Assembly: GCA_028287505.1 (NCBI GenBank)
Contig: JAQBPN010000008.1
Coordinates: forward strand, 21,328-85,327
Direction of reading: 5' to 3'
Length of the DNA: 64,000 nt
Source: Fibrobacterota bacterium
GTDB taxonomy: Bacteria > Fibrobacterota > Fibrobacteria > UBA11236
Shown: positions 25,081 through 33,059 of the stretch, one piece after another
How the letters are laid out: each line of letters opens with the position of its first letter
How positions within the stretch are numbered: position 1 is the stretch's first letter
Position numbers and translations under genes: made by a program
The notes under the pieces: model-generated
Told to the model about the DNA's origin: nothing
Seen by the model: only the letters and a program-made list of their open reading frames with translations
Database searches by the model: none

Positions 25081-28000
25081 CGTTTTTTCGCGGGCGTCAG
25101 GAATTCCATCCGGGCCGCGCGCACGGCCATGGAGCGCTCCGCGGCCGCCGGCAGTTGCGCCGAAAAGCCTTGGACTCCCCAGCTCTGCCAAAGCACCCGA
25201 CCTTGCCAATCCACAACGCGCGCCAGGCCCGGAGCGTTCCAGACCAGGCGGCTTCCCGCCAGCCACACGGGTCCCGCGCGCAGCCGTCCGCGCAACACGG
25301 ATGAGGACAGGCGATTGATTTCCAGGACGGTCTTGGCGCAAGAGGGCGAACCTCCGTTGTCCGCGCAAAGGGTTACCTCCACGTTACCATCCTCGATGGG
25401 GTTCAGCAGGACCAGGGAATCGCCGCCGGCGGTGGTGTCCACGATCATGGGGCTGACCGCCCATAGGTAACGCAGGGGATACGTAGGGAACTTGGCGAGC
25501 GCGGCCTGGTTGCCGATCACGGATTTCACGACCCTGTATGCCGTGCCGTCCCAGGACGGCTGGGCCGCCAGGCTGACGGCGGGATCGGGAATGCTGTCCT
25601 TGACGGTGACGGTCACGGTCTTGCTTTCCCAATTGGACCCGAAGCGCGCGTTGAATTGCAGCACCAGGAGGGAGTCGCCTTTCACGCGCGGGGCGGTGAA
25701 CACCAGGGTGTCGACCTGCGGATCCAGGAGCCTGGGGATGGGACCGGAAACCGGGACCCAGACCACTTCCGAAGCGCAACCCGTCTTTCCCTTCAACGTC
25801 ACCTTGCTTCCTTCCACGGCGGTGAGATTCCCCGGGGGCGCATAGGCGCTGTCGCAGGCCCGCACGGAAAGCAGCGCCTGGACGGAGGTGTCTTTACCCA
25901 ACGCATTGGAAACCACGCAGAAGAAATGGCTGTTGTCCTGCGCTTCGGTGACGGTGTCCAAAAGCAGCAAAGTGTCGCGGGACAGCACCAGGGTATCTCC
26001 CTGGCGTCTCCATTCGTAGGCCAAAGGCGAGGATCCGCCCGCATGCAGGGAGAAGCTCACCTTCCAACCGGGTTTGGCGATGACATCGGTGGGCTCGCGG
26101 GTGATGGTGGGCGGCTGGGGAGGAACCCAGAACTCCCAGTTCTTGTTGCCCAGACTGTTCACGCAGCCTTTGCTCGCCACGCCTTTGCTTCCGCCGCTGG
26201 CGTCGCTGTTGGCGATATCGGCGGAGTCGGCGGTCAGGGTTCCGGTCACTTTGAGAATCCAGGCGGCGGTGGGTTTCAGCCCCAGGAGTTCGGTCATGCT
26301 TTTCCCGGCGAAAGAGGCGTTGCCTTCCACGGTCAAGGTGCGTCCCTGGAGATTGAGCAGAGTGCCCGCGACCCCGTTCTCGACCTTCAGGTTCCCTTTA
26401 AGGGCGAGATTGAAGCCGTTGAAATCGAATGCGCCGCCGTCAGCCTGGCGGAAGTGGGTGGCGGAGAGCGTCGTTCCCAGCCGAAGGGTTCCCGCGCTTG
26501 CATGTTCGACGGAAAACAAGGCGCCGCCTCCGACCGAAAGGGTCTGGATTCCGGAAGCCTTGGTGAAACGGAATGCCGCGCTGTCCCCGCTGCCGCCGCC
26601 GGCCAGGGAGAAGCTGGTGTTTCCGTCGATGGACCAGATGCCGTTGCCCAACCGGATCACCTGCTTGTTGGAGCCTGAGCCGTCCTGCACCTGCAGAAAG
26701 TCCCCACCGGAGGTAACCGAAGGGTTTTGGGTATGGAAGTCCAGCACGCCATCGAAGCCCGTGGCCGCGCCATGGTTCCGGAACACCAATCCGTTGGCGG
26801 CCGTCAGGGATCCGGGTCCCGTCACCAAGGTCACGCCTCCGGTTCCGGTGGCCCAAGTCGACAAGGTCACCTTCGGAAAGGTTTTTCCGCCCGGGTTGAA
26901 GTAGGACGTCACGGCGCTGCCCATGGATTTGATCATCACGTTGCCCAAAGGCAGGTTGACCGCGCTCAGCCCCGAGAAATCCGCATCTCCGGTCACGATC
27001 AGGCTGTCGTCCGCTCCCAGACCTTCCAGGCTTCCGCCCGTAGAGACGAAGCCGCCCAGATCCGCGCCATTGTTGTTGAAGTCCAAGGCCCCCGCTTCCA
27101 CGCGCAAGGACGGGGCGGAAAGGACTCCGCCCGACAGGACCAGCTTGCCGGCGCCCGTTTTGCGGAGGGGAGGCAGGGCGCCGTTGGTTTTGGTCAGGAA
27201 GGTGGCGGATCCCGCATCGCCGGTGAAAACGATTTTGCCGGTTCCGGCGTTGACGGGCATGGAGGCGTTGAAGCGCAGATCCCGGGCCACGCTCAGGGTC
27301 CAGGAGTTGAAGAGGAAGGTTCCCGTGTAGCCGGTGAAATCCATGGACCCGGCTGGGAAGTCTCCGGCCATGGACGCGGAATTGTTGGCGAGGGTGCCGG
27401 TCCCATCGAAACGCAAATCCAGGTTCGGGGAGGCGATGTCCCCGCTGCCCCGGAAATCATCGAAGGTGGCGGTGGTGGTCTGGGGTGTCTTGCCCACGCT
27501 GTCCACCGAGGTCGTGAACAGACCCACGTCCGAATCGATGGTGGAATTGAGGCCAACGGTCGTTGTCGCGGCGCCGACCTGGGTCCAGGCCACGGTGGTA
27601 TCCGTGCGGTACCAAGCCGATATCTGGGTGGCGCCGCGGACCAGGCGCAGCCATACGGGCATAGGCACGACGAGGTGGGATGTGTAAATGGTCTTGGTGA
27701 TCTGTCCCGACGCGGTGCCGGCATCGGTGTATTCGAAGATGACGCCGTTCATCGGCGTGCGCGCCACCAGGGCCACGCCTCCCTGGTTCATGTTGTCCAG
27801 ATTGTTCGCGATGATGATTCCGGCCTTGGTCCAATCGCTGACCGCCACTTCCCCTTCAAGTTTCACCGTCACGTCGAAGACACCTTTGGTCACATCGAAG
27901 ACACCCTTGATGTCCTTGCGGTGGACGGCCGTGAAGAATCGCCAGGGATTGTTGGGGTCCTTCGCGGTGAGGTCTTTGCCTTGCCCGGAGATCAGCAATT

Positions 28001-28277
28001 TGCCTTCGGGGGAGATTTCAGCCTTTCCGGAATTCGCGACACCGTCCGAGTCGAGAAATGTCCACGCGGGTTTCGGGTCGGGGACCGGCCCGTCGAAATT
28101 ATCATCATTGGTGCTGGCGGGAGGATTGCCCTGGCCGTTCTGGAGTGAGCTCCAGTTGTAGGCCTTCGAAAGACTTCCGGTTCCCGACATGGCCGGATCC
28201 CGGTTCCAGTAATACGTCTGCGCATGCGCCAAAACAGCGCTTAGCAGGAAAGCGGAAACCGCAGATATGAATTTCAT
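25077..28277 (-). CDS. Giant secreted protein: concanavalin-like domain, beta-helix-like region, one Ig-like repeat
   Basis: This 1066-residue paralogue of the 19884-23855 protein starts at the ATG at 28277 with signal MKFISAVSAFLLSAVLAHAQ. The order is the same: YYWNRDP/YNWSS start block, concanavalin-like domain (about residues 55-235, ending ATFDDFRGSGD), repetitive beta-helix-like region (about 240-715), one Ig-like module from PPTITREPTDV (about 722-805), the shared C-terminal module (GSKVTLKGKTGC, SGPIPRLLDPQVDTLVFTAPRV, SIPDPAVSLAAQPSWDG) and a tail with WQGRVLWQSWG. It differs mainly in having one Ig unit instead of four. It is presumably exported to the cell surface; the function is not known. 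Confidence 0.85.
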   Translation of the reverse strand: MKFISAVSAFLLSAVLAHAQTYYWNRDPAMSGTGSLSKAYNWSSLQNGQGNPPASTNDDNFDGPVPDPKPAWTFLDSDGVANSGKAEISPEGKLLISGQGKDLTAKDPNNPWRFFTAVHRKDIKGVFDVTKGVFDVTVKLEGEVAVSDWTKAGIIIANNLDNMNQGGVALVARTPMNGVIFEYTDAGTASGQITKTIYTSHLVVPMPVWLRLVRGATQISAWYRTDTTVAWTQVGAATTTVGLNSTIDSDVGLFTTSVDSVGKTPQTTTATFDDFRGSGDIASPNLDLRFDGTGTLANNSASMAGDFPAGSMDFTGYTGTFLFNSWTLSVARDLRFNASMPVNAGTGKIVFTGDAGSATFLTKTNGALPPLRKTGAGKLVLSGGVLSAPSLRVEAGALDFNNNGADLGGFVSTGGSLEGLGADDSLIVTGDADFSGLSAVNLPLGNVMIKSMGSAVTSYFNPGGKTFPKVTLSTWATGTGGVTLVTGPGSLTAANGLVFRNHGAATGFDGVLDFHTQNPSVTSGGDFLQVQDGSGSNKQVIRLGNGIWSIDGNTSFSLAGGGSGDSAAFRFTKASGIQTLSVGGGALFSVEHASAGTLRLGTTLSATHFRQADGGAFDFNGFNLALKGNLKVENGVAGTLLNLQGRTLTVEGNASFAGKSMTELLGLKPTAAWILKVTGTLTADSADIANSDASGGSKGVASKGCVNSLGNKNWEFWVPPQPPTITREPTDVIAKPGWKVSFSLHAGGSSPLAYEWRRQGDTLVLSRDTLLLLDTVTEAQDNSHFFCVVSNALGKDTSVQALLSVRACDSAYAPPGNLTAVEGSKVTLKGKTGCASEVVWVPVSGPIPRLLDPQVDTLVFTAPRVKGDSLLVLQFNARFGSNWESKTVTVTVKDSIPDPAVSLAAQPSWDGTAYRVVKSVIGNQAALAKFPTYPLRYLWAVSPMIVDTTAGGDSLVLLNPIEDGNVEVTLCADNGGSPSCAKTVLEINRLSSSVLRGRLRAGPVWLAGSRLVWNAPGLARVVDWQGRVLWQSWGVQGFSAQLPAAAERSMAVRAARMEFLTPAKKR

Positions 28278-28524
28278 GAATACCCGATCCAAATAAAAAG
28301 GGAAACCCGAGTCCTGATTGGATTCAGGACCATCACCCGGCAACGAGATTTTCCCCCTCAAGACTATCCGTCCGAGCAACAAAATAGGTATGCGGAGGTC
28401 CGGACACCAAGAAAAAACGACGGAACCCGGATTCCCGTTTTTGCCAAAGAACTGTATTCCGCCAATAATCACAAAACTTCTTGCAAATAATCCCTCGACC
28501 GGGTTTTTAGTATTTGTGGTTAAA

Positions 28525-28539
28525 GTCCCGACATGGGAC
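28525..28539. promoter_or_regulatory. Inverted repeat before the OmpA-like gene
   Basis: GTCCC-GACAT-GGGAC is a perfect five-base inverted repeat with a five-base spacer, 20 bases before the ATG at 28560. It overlaps the expected leader, so it may be an operator or a leader hairpin. Confidence 0.35.
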
Positions 28540-28559
28540 CGTGAACTGCAGGAGGAATC

Positions 28560-29240
28560 ATGATTCGACTCAAAAAATACCCAGCACTACTTTTGATTTT
28601 GGGAATGTTCGCCGGCTGCGCCAATATGAACAAGGCCGGAAACGGCGCCCTGATCGGAGCCGGGTCCGGCGGAGTGATTGGCGGCCTCATCGGCCGGGCC
28701 ACGGGAAACACCGCGGCCGGAGCCATCATCGGCGCGGCGGTGGGCGGCACGGCGGGAGCCGCGATTGGCCATTATATGGACAAACAGGCCGCGGAACTGC
28801 AACGGGATCTCAAGGATGCGAAAGTGGAGCGCGTGGGCGAAGGCATCAAGATCACCTTCAACTCCGGCATCCTTTTCGACGTGGACTCGGACAAGTTGCG
28901 GACCGAAGCCAAGACAAACCTCAAGAATCTGGCCACCGTACTGAACAAATACGACGACACGGAGATCATGGTCCAGGGCCATACCGATAATACCGGGTCC
29001 GACGATCACAACCTCAAGCTGTCCCAGGAACGCGCCAGCTCGGTGGGCCATCTGCTGATGAGCGACGGAGTCAAATCCGGCCGCATCACGGAGTCCGGCC
29101 TGGGCGAACAACATCCCGTGGCCGACAACGGTTCGGTGAGCGGGCGCCAGGCCAATCGCCGGGTGGAAGTGGCCATCTGGGCCAACGACAAGCTGAAGAA
29201 GGCTGCGACCGACGGTAAGGTGGTAGCCGCCGCCGAGTAG
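28560..29240 (+). CDS. OmpA-family lipoprotein with glycine-zipper segment
   Basis: This 226-residue protein starts at the ATG at 28560 behind AGGAGG. The lipobox is in LILGMFAGC. Residues about 28-75 form a glycine zipper (GALIGAGSGGVIGGLIGRATGNTAAGAIIGAAVGGTAGAAIG in alternating form), and the rest is an OmpA C-terminal domain (ILFDVDSDKLR, MVQGHTDNTGSDDHNLKLSQERA, ESGLGEQHPVADNGS, RQANRRVEVAIW). It resembles Pal/YiaD-type lipoproteins that tie the outer membrane to peptidoglycan. It is monocistronic. Confidence 0.92.
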   Translation: MIRLKKYPALLLILGMFAGCANMNKAGNGALIGAGSGGVIGGLIGRATGNTAAGAIIGAAVGGTAGAAIGHYMDKQAAELQRDLKDAKVERVGEGIKITFNSGILFDVDSDKLRTEAKTNLKNLATVLNKYDDTEIMVQGHTDNTGSDDHNLKLSQERASSVGHLLMSDGVKSGRITESGLGEQHPVADNGSVSGRQANRRVEVAIWANDKLKKAATDGKVVAAAE

Positions 29241-29568
29241 TCTTTGGTGATGTCTGCGGGGTCTTCAGGGAAGAGAATACCCGGGCCCCCGCGGGCGCGC
29301 CTCGCCGGGGACCCTGGCCTTATCGTCTCCGGAGAATGCGGAGACGAACTGCGGACCTTCGGGGGGTGGGGCGGACACGGGCGACGGGAATAGAGGGGCG
29401 CAAACTTCTTTTTTATGAGCGGGTGGGTCGCTTTTCTTTTTTCCGCCTTCCATTTTTCTTCCCTCCCTTTTTCCCCTTCACCTTTCCTTCTCCCCTCTTT
29501 CTTCTCGCTCCCCTATCCTTCTTTCCCTTGTTAATTCTCTCTACCCATTCCCCATACCCCGTTTACAG

Positions 29569-29585
29569 TGTCCAGGGCTTGGACA
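29569..29585. promoter_or_regulatory. Candidate activator-binding site TGTCCA-N5-TGGACA
   Basis: A perfect inverted repeat with six-base arms is centred about 89 bases upstream of the start site predicted from the element at 29638-29654. The same GTCCA-N5-TGGAC form recurs at 34401-34417 and twice at 57647-57681. Confidence 0.6.
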
Positions 29586-29637
29586 TGCGAATCTCGCTGA
29601 AAGCCTTGAAATACGGGTGTTTTGTTGGGTTTTCGGA

Positions 29638-29654
29638 TTGGCCCGGTTCTTGAT
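29638..29654 (+). promoter_or_regulatory. Candidate sigma-54-like promoter (-24/-12)
   Basis: TTGGCCCG-GTTC-TTGAT keeps the GG-N10-Gx spacing of sigma-54 promoters (consensus TTGGCACG-N4-TTGCW), with GA in place of GC at -12. The same block is conserved in front of the paralogous gene at 34568. The predicted start lies near 29666, 31 bases before the ATG. Confidence 0.55.
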
Positions 29655-29696
29655 TTAGTCTCCTTGCGGGCATACACCCAGCGAAAGGAGGTTCAT

Positions 29697-30410
29697 ATGT
29701 CCATTCAAACCATTCCCTATCAGGCCCCGGAGGGTCCGGAAAGGTCCGGGTCGGCCCGGGTTCCCACAACGGTGTTGGGAGCCATTGCCGGTGTCGGGCT
29801 TCTCTTGCTTCTTCCGGGGCAGGCGAGGGCGGACGGGAATTCATACGGCCACGCCGAGATTACCCTCGGGTTTCCCCACGGTCAGGTGACGGTGGGAAAG
29901 ACCTGGGACGACAATCCCCGGCGTGTCGTGGTGGAGGAAGTCACCCACAAGTACCCGGCCGAAGACGATTTCGACGATGAGGACGACCAATACGATGGAG
30001 ACGCGGACGAACCCGACCAAGTCATCATCGAGAAGCGCCATCATCATCGGCACGTCAAGAAGGTGACCGTCATCGAGCGCTATGAGGAGCCGGTCCTTTG
30101 CGACCGCGAGGTCCAGGTGGTCCGCAAGGTCTACGTGGACCCTCCCTCCTGCGAGCGCCACGATGTGGTCGTCTATGGCCGGGCTCCCGAACGCGTGATC
30201 TATGCGCCCTCGCGCACCGTGATCGTCGCGCCGGGGAGAGGCTATGGATACCGCGGCGATGATCGCGGTTACCACGGGGATCGTGGAGGATTCCATGGAA
30301 GCGACCATGTAATCCAAAACGGGAACCGCGGGCCCCGGAATCTCTTTCCGGAGGATCAAGGCCGGCCCGTCCGGACGCGCGGAGTCCAGCAACATCTGGT
30401 CTCCCGCTGA
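29697..30410 (+). CDS. Exported charged protein, paralogue of the 34568 gene product
   Basis: This 237-residue protein starts at the ATG at 29697 behind a very strong AAAGGAGG. A signal/anchor (VLGAIAGVGLLLLLPGQARA) is preceded by a 25-residue polar N-region. The mature part starts GHAEITLGFPHGQVTVGKTW, followed by VVVEEVTHK, an Asp/Glu-rich stretch, HHHRHVKKVTVIERYEEP, valine-rich strands (VVRKVYVDPPSC, VVVYGRAPERVIYAPSRTVIV) and a Gly/Tyr/Arg tail. The GH-E-(x)n-P-G-(V/I)TVG-W...VVVE block matches the protein at 34568-35095. The family is not recognised. A strong ribosome-binding site and an inferred sigma-54 promoter suggest high, conditional expression. Probably periplasmic or surface-located; the His/Asp-rich parts could bind metal (inference only). 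Confidence 0.75.
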   Translation: MSIQTIPYQAPEGPERSGSARVPTTVLGAIAGVGLLLLLPGQARADGNSYGHAEITLGFPHGQVTVGKTWDDNPRRVVVEEVTHKYPAEDDFDDEDDQYDGDADEPDQVIIEKRHHHRHVKKVTVIERYEEPVLCDREVQVVRKVYVDPPSCERHDVVVYGRAPERVIYAPSRTVIVAPGRGYGYRGDDRGYHGDRGGFHGSDHVIQNGNRGPRNLFPEDQGRPVRTRGVQQHLVSR

Positions 30411-30419
30411 TTGAATCCC

Positions 30420-30452
30420 GGGGCGGCGCTTCCGGCCGCGGAGGCCCGCCCC
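30420..30452 (+). terminator. GC-rich hairpin after the 29697 gene
   Basis: GGGGCGG and CCGCCCC pair around an internal GC-rich loop, nine bases after the stop. No U-run follows; a factor-dependent terminator is possible. Confidence 0.4.
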
Positions 30453-30520
30453 TACCCTTGCGACCGCGGCACGGCATTGGCGAACACAGACAGGGCGTTT
30501 GAGAAAAAAGGATGGATACC

Positions 30521-31738
30521 ATGGAAACGATCGATATGAAAAAAGGAATGCGGAGCCCGGAAACCGGGCCCGGACGCAAAGCCGGCGGAATCATATCCGC
30601 CATGCTGCTCACGGCCGCGCTGGGCACGGCGGGCGCGCAGGTGACTGGAGAACTGGTCTCCTTGGGCAAGAAGACGGGAGTGGGCGCGCGTGCCATCAGT
30701 CTGGGCGAAGCGTTCACCGCCGTCGCCGACGATTATTCGGCGCTGTACTATAATCCCGCGGGCATGACCCAATTGACGCGCTCCGAAGTGGGCGTCAACC
30801 TGAGCTACGGCATGTTCCAGAACAACGTCACCTTCGACAATGGGACGCCCCATGCGACCAGCCTGGAAGCCACCAAGCTGAACGCGCTCAGCATGGTGCT
30901 GACCGACGGCGGCCGTTGGGCCCTTGGATTGGGCTACTACACGCCGGTTTCCTTCGACGATCCCCTCTTCTATCAGGCCCATGGCAGCGCGTACGCCTAC
31001 AACGCGTCCGGCCAGATGGATCATTACCGCATGGCGCTGGCCTACCTGGTGAACGAACAGGTGAGCCTGGGATTCGCCGTCAGCGCCGTGACCGGCCGGG
31101 AGCAGCTGGAAATCCAAGATGGGATTACGGCCCGCTATCTGGAGGAATACACCGGATACAATGTGGAACCGTCCTTCCTCATCCACCTGTCCGACATGTT
31201 CAGCGTGGGCGGATCGGCCGTGGTGGTGGAACAGTTGGAACTGACCGATACCTACCAGGAAAAAGGCGGCAGCCCTCTGGAGTCCCTCTACGATATCCAA
31301 CATCCCTTCCAGGCCAAATTGGGATTCGCCTTCCAATCCGGCCTCACCCAGGTGTCCGCGGACTGGCATGGCGATTTCTGGAGCAGCTATGCGTATCGCA
31401 ACGCCGGCGCGGCCTTCTTCAACCACGATCTGAACTACCCCAACAAACACACGTTCAACATAGGCCTGGAACAGCATCTGGACCGGCACGGACCGGTGCT
31501 GCGCCTGGGCTACACCTGGGAAAACCAGGACGATGAGCGGCCCCAGCCCGATCAACGCGATCCCTACCGTGTCAGCGCGGGCATAGGGTTCATGCCCTCC
31601 AAACGCGTAGGCCTGGACTTCGCGTATCAATACGGCGGCAGCCGCACCGCGCAGAACTCCACCCCGGATGGGCCCCAGGACCTGCGCATCGACGGAGAGG
31701 ACCACCAGGTGATGGCGGCCCTGCGCTACCGCTGGTAA
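30521..31738 (+). CDS. OMPP1/FadL-family outer-membrane protein
   Basis: The roughly 405-residue protein has a signal peptide (GGIISAMLLTAALGTAGAQ), then the family N-terminal block GARAISLGEAFTAVADDYSALYYNPAGMTQL, many amphipathic strands, and a C-terminal HQVMAALRYRW. FadL/TodX-type barrels let hydrophobic compounds cross the outer membrane; related proteins are common structural barrels in this phylum. Start: ATGs at 30512, 30521 and 30536 are in frame. AAGGA lies eight bases before 30521, so that one is preferred. A second member of the family is at 58485-59642. The small secreted protein at 31753 follows by 14 bases and may be co-transcribed. Confidence 0.87.
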   Translation: METIDMKKGMRSPETGPGRKAGGIISAMLLTAALGTAGAQVTGELVSLGKKTGVGARAISLGEAFTAVADDYSALYYNPAGMTQLTRSEVGVNLSYGMFQNNVTFDNGTPHATSLEATKLNALSMVLTDGGRWALGLGYYTPVSFDDPLFYQAHGSAYAYNASGQMDHYRMALAYLVNEQVSLGFAVSAVTGREQLEIQDGITARYLEEYTGYNVEPSFLIHLSDMFSVGGSAVVVEQLELTDTYQEKGGSPLESLYDIQHPFQAKLGFAFQSGLTQVSADWHGDFWSSYAYRNAGAAFFNHDLNYPNKHTFNIGLEQHLDRHGPVLRLGYTWENQDDERPQPDQRDPYRVSAGIGFMPSKRVGLDFAYQYGGSRTAQNSTPDGPQDLRIDGEDHQVMAALRYRW

Positions 31739-31752
31739 TCCGGGGTGATGAA

Positions 31753-32319
31753 ATGAAAGCGATGCTGTTCGGACTACTGGCCACGGTCGCCGTCCTGGGA
31801 TGGCCCCGGGCGGCCAAGGCGCAGGGGTTGCTGATATACGGCGGAGAGAAATCGGATGTCTTCCTCGGTTGCATGGATTGTTGCGAAAAGGACGAAGCGT
31901 CCATCTGGAGCAAGTCGGGCGCACATGGTTATGGATTCTCCAAGGACTCGTCCATTTGGAACGGCTTCGGAAAATATGGCGGCACCTTCGGCGACTATTC
32001 CCCGTTCAACCGCTGGTCCAAGTTCCCTCCCGCCCTTTTCGACCCGCAGGGGAATTTCCTGGGCTATCTGACCCTGAACGAAAACCAACCCCAACGCACG
32101 AGGGTAAGACTCGCGCGTATCATTCTCGCATTTTGGGAAAGCATCGGACGGGATGTGCCGGGATTCTATGACATCTATTTCGAATCGGATGCGATTCCGA
32201 TGAGAAGCGCCGAAGGGCCCCTGAGCCCGCGGAGGCCGCTGCCAGGGGCCTGGAGCCGGGACCTGCGGGATTCGCAGCGGTCATGGCAGGGCGCTTCTCC
32301 TCCAGGAAGCAGGCGATAA
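31753..32319 (+). CDS. Small secreted protein of an uncharacterised family
   Basis: This 188-residue product has signal MKAMLFGLLATVAVLGWPRAAKA. The mature domain reads LLIYGGEKSDVFLGCMDC, then SIWSKSGAHGYGF, SIWNGFGKYGGTFGDYSPFNRWSKFPPALFDPQGNFLGYLTLNE, i.e. repeated SIWN/S-x-(F/Y)G units. I recall similar hypothetical proteins (GLLIYGG..., SIWN...YG) in unrelated bacteria, but no function is known. The last ~50 residues (Arg/Pro/Ser-rich) look unlike the rest and may be a read-through extension or a frameshifted end. It follows the FadL-type gene. Confidence 0.65.
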   Translation: MKAMLFGLLATVAVLGWPRAAKAQGLLIYGGEKSDVFLGCMDCCEKDEASIWSKSGAHGYGFSKDSSIWNGFGKYGGTFGDYSPFNRWSKFPPALFDPQGNFLGYLTLNENQPQRTRVRLARIILAFWESIGRDVPGFYDIYFESDAIPMRSAEGPLSPRRPLPGAWSRDLRDSQRSWQGASPPGSRR

Positions 32320-32364
32320 CCCCGAAGGCGCAGCAAAGACTTCCGCCCAATCGGCCCGCAAGTG

Positions 32365-32370
32365 TATAAT
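32365..32370 (+). promoter_or_regulatory. Candidate -10 hexamer
   Basis: A perfect TATAAT lies 35 bases upstream of the ATG at 32406, in a short gap with no other signal. No clear -35 element. Confidence 0.4.
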
Positions 32371-32405
32371 CAGGGCCATGCCCTTGATATGTAGATTTTG
32401 GCGTA

Positions 32406-33059
32406 ATGGCTGATCCACGGTTCACCGCTCATTGGTACGGTCCGATAATCCTGGTCCTGGCTATCCAGGGTCTTATCGGGGCCGGAGCGCTTTCCAACCC
32501 TCTCCCGCCCGTCAAAAAGCTTCCCCGCAAACAACTTGAATCCGTGTATCGGAACGGCGATCTGGACTCGGTGGTGATCTACGTCAAGATGGGGCGGCCC
32601 CGCGTCGTCTTCCTGGATCGGAGCGATAGCAGCTTGGCATTCAAATACCTGGGCGTCATCTATGCCGCTGATTCCAAGACCCGGGAAAAAGGCCGCTATT
32701 ACTTCAACCAACTTCTGAGATTGGATAACCAGGCTTCCATCACGGATCTGTTGCCGGGCGAGAGCGCCCGCTCGGTGTTCAAGGAAGTGCGCGAGGAATT
32801 CTTCGAGCTCAACCCCAACCTCGCGCAGCCCGCGAACGCAGCGCCGCCTCCCGTGGCCGCGGCCCCGCCTATCGCCGCCGAGGAGGACAGCGAAACCCCG
32901 CAGGCCCTCACGCCTTTCCCCGTTCCCGTTGCCCCAAAAAAGCAGTCCCACACCTGGATGTGGGTGACGGGAGGCGTGGTCGGCGTAGTGGCTGCCGGCG
33001 CGGGCGCCGCCATCTTTCTGATTGATCCCGCGCCGAAGAATTACAAACTCCATGACTGA
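32406..33059 (+). CDS. Membrane-associated protein of unknown function
   Basis: This 217-residue protein starts at the ATG at 32406. It has an N-terminal hydrophobic segment (YGPIILVLAIQGLIGAGALS), then a charged helical region of about 95 residues (LESVYRNGDLDSVVIYVKMG, YLGVIYAADSKTREKGRYYFNQLLRLD) that has the feel of a short TPR-like fold, a Pro/Ala-rich linker, and a C-terminal helix (WMWVTGGVVGVVAAGAGAAIFLI). The last eight bases overlap the start of the next gene, so the two are coupled. Helical-repeat plus C-terminal anchor proteins are frequent in Fibrobacterota envelopes; no specific family is recognised. Confidence 0.75.
   Translation: MADPRFTAHWYGPIILVLAIQGLIGAGALSNPLPPVKKLPRKQLESVYRNGDLDSVVIYVKMGRPRVVFLDRSDSSLAFKYLGVIYAADSKTREKGRYYFNQLLRLDNQASITDLLPGESARSVFKEVREEFFELNPNLAQPANAAPPPVAAAPPIAAEEDSETPQALTPFPVPVAPKKQSHTWMWVTGGVVGVVAAGAGAAIFLIDPAPKNYKLHD

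Larger units (their letters stand above)
29241..29696 (+). other. Long intergenic leader with hairpin and polypyrimidine tract
   Basis: This 456-base stretch has no supported gene. It holds an eight-pair hairpin CGTCTCCG-N7-CGGAGACG at 29324-29346, a nearly pure C/T tract at 29431-29529 (five purines in 99 bases), the inverted repeat at 29569-29585 and the -24/-12-like element at 29638-29654. Short ORFs across the pyrimidine tract are low-complexity artefacts. Confidence 0.7.

Noticed and set aside
29265..29653. Short open frames across the polypyrimidine tract on both strands
   Set aside because: The products are Phe/Pro/Ser- or Lys/Gly-rich low-complexity runs dictated by the tract.
30466..30483. 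GG-N10-GC element (CGGCACG...TTGGC) before the FadL gene as a sigma-54 promoter
   Set aside because: Spacing fits, but the bases before GC are TG rather than TT, and no GTCCA-N5-TGGAC site lies upstream; likely chance.
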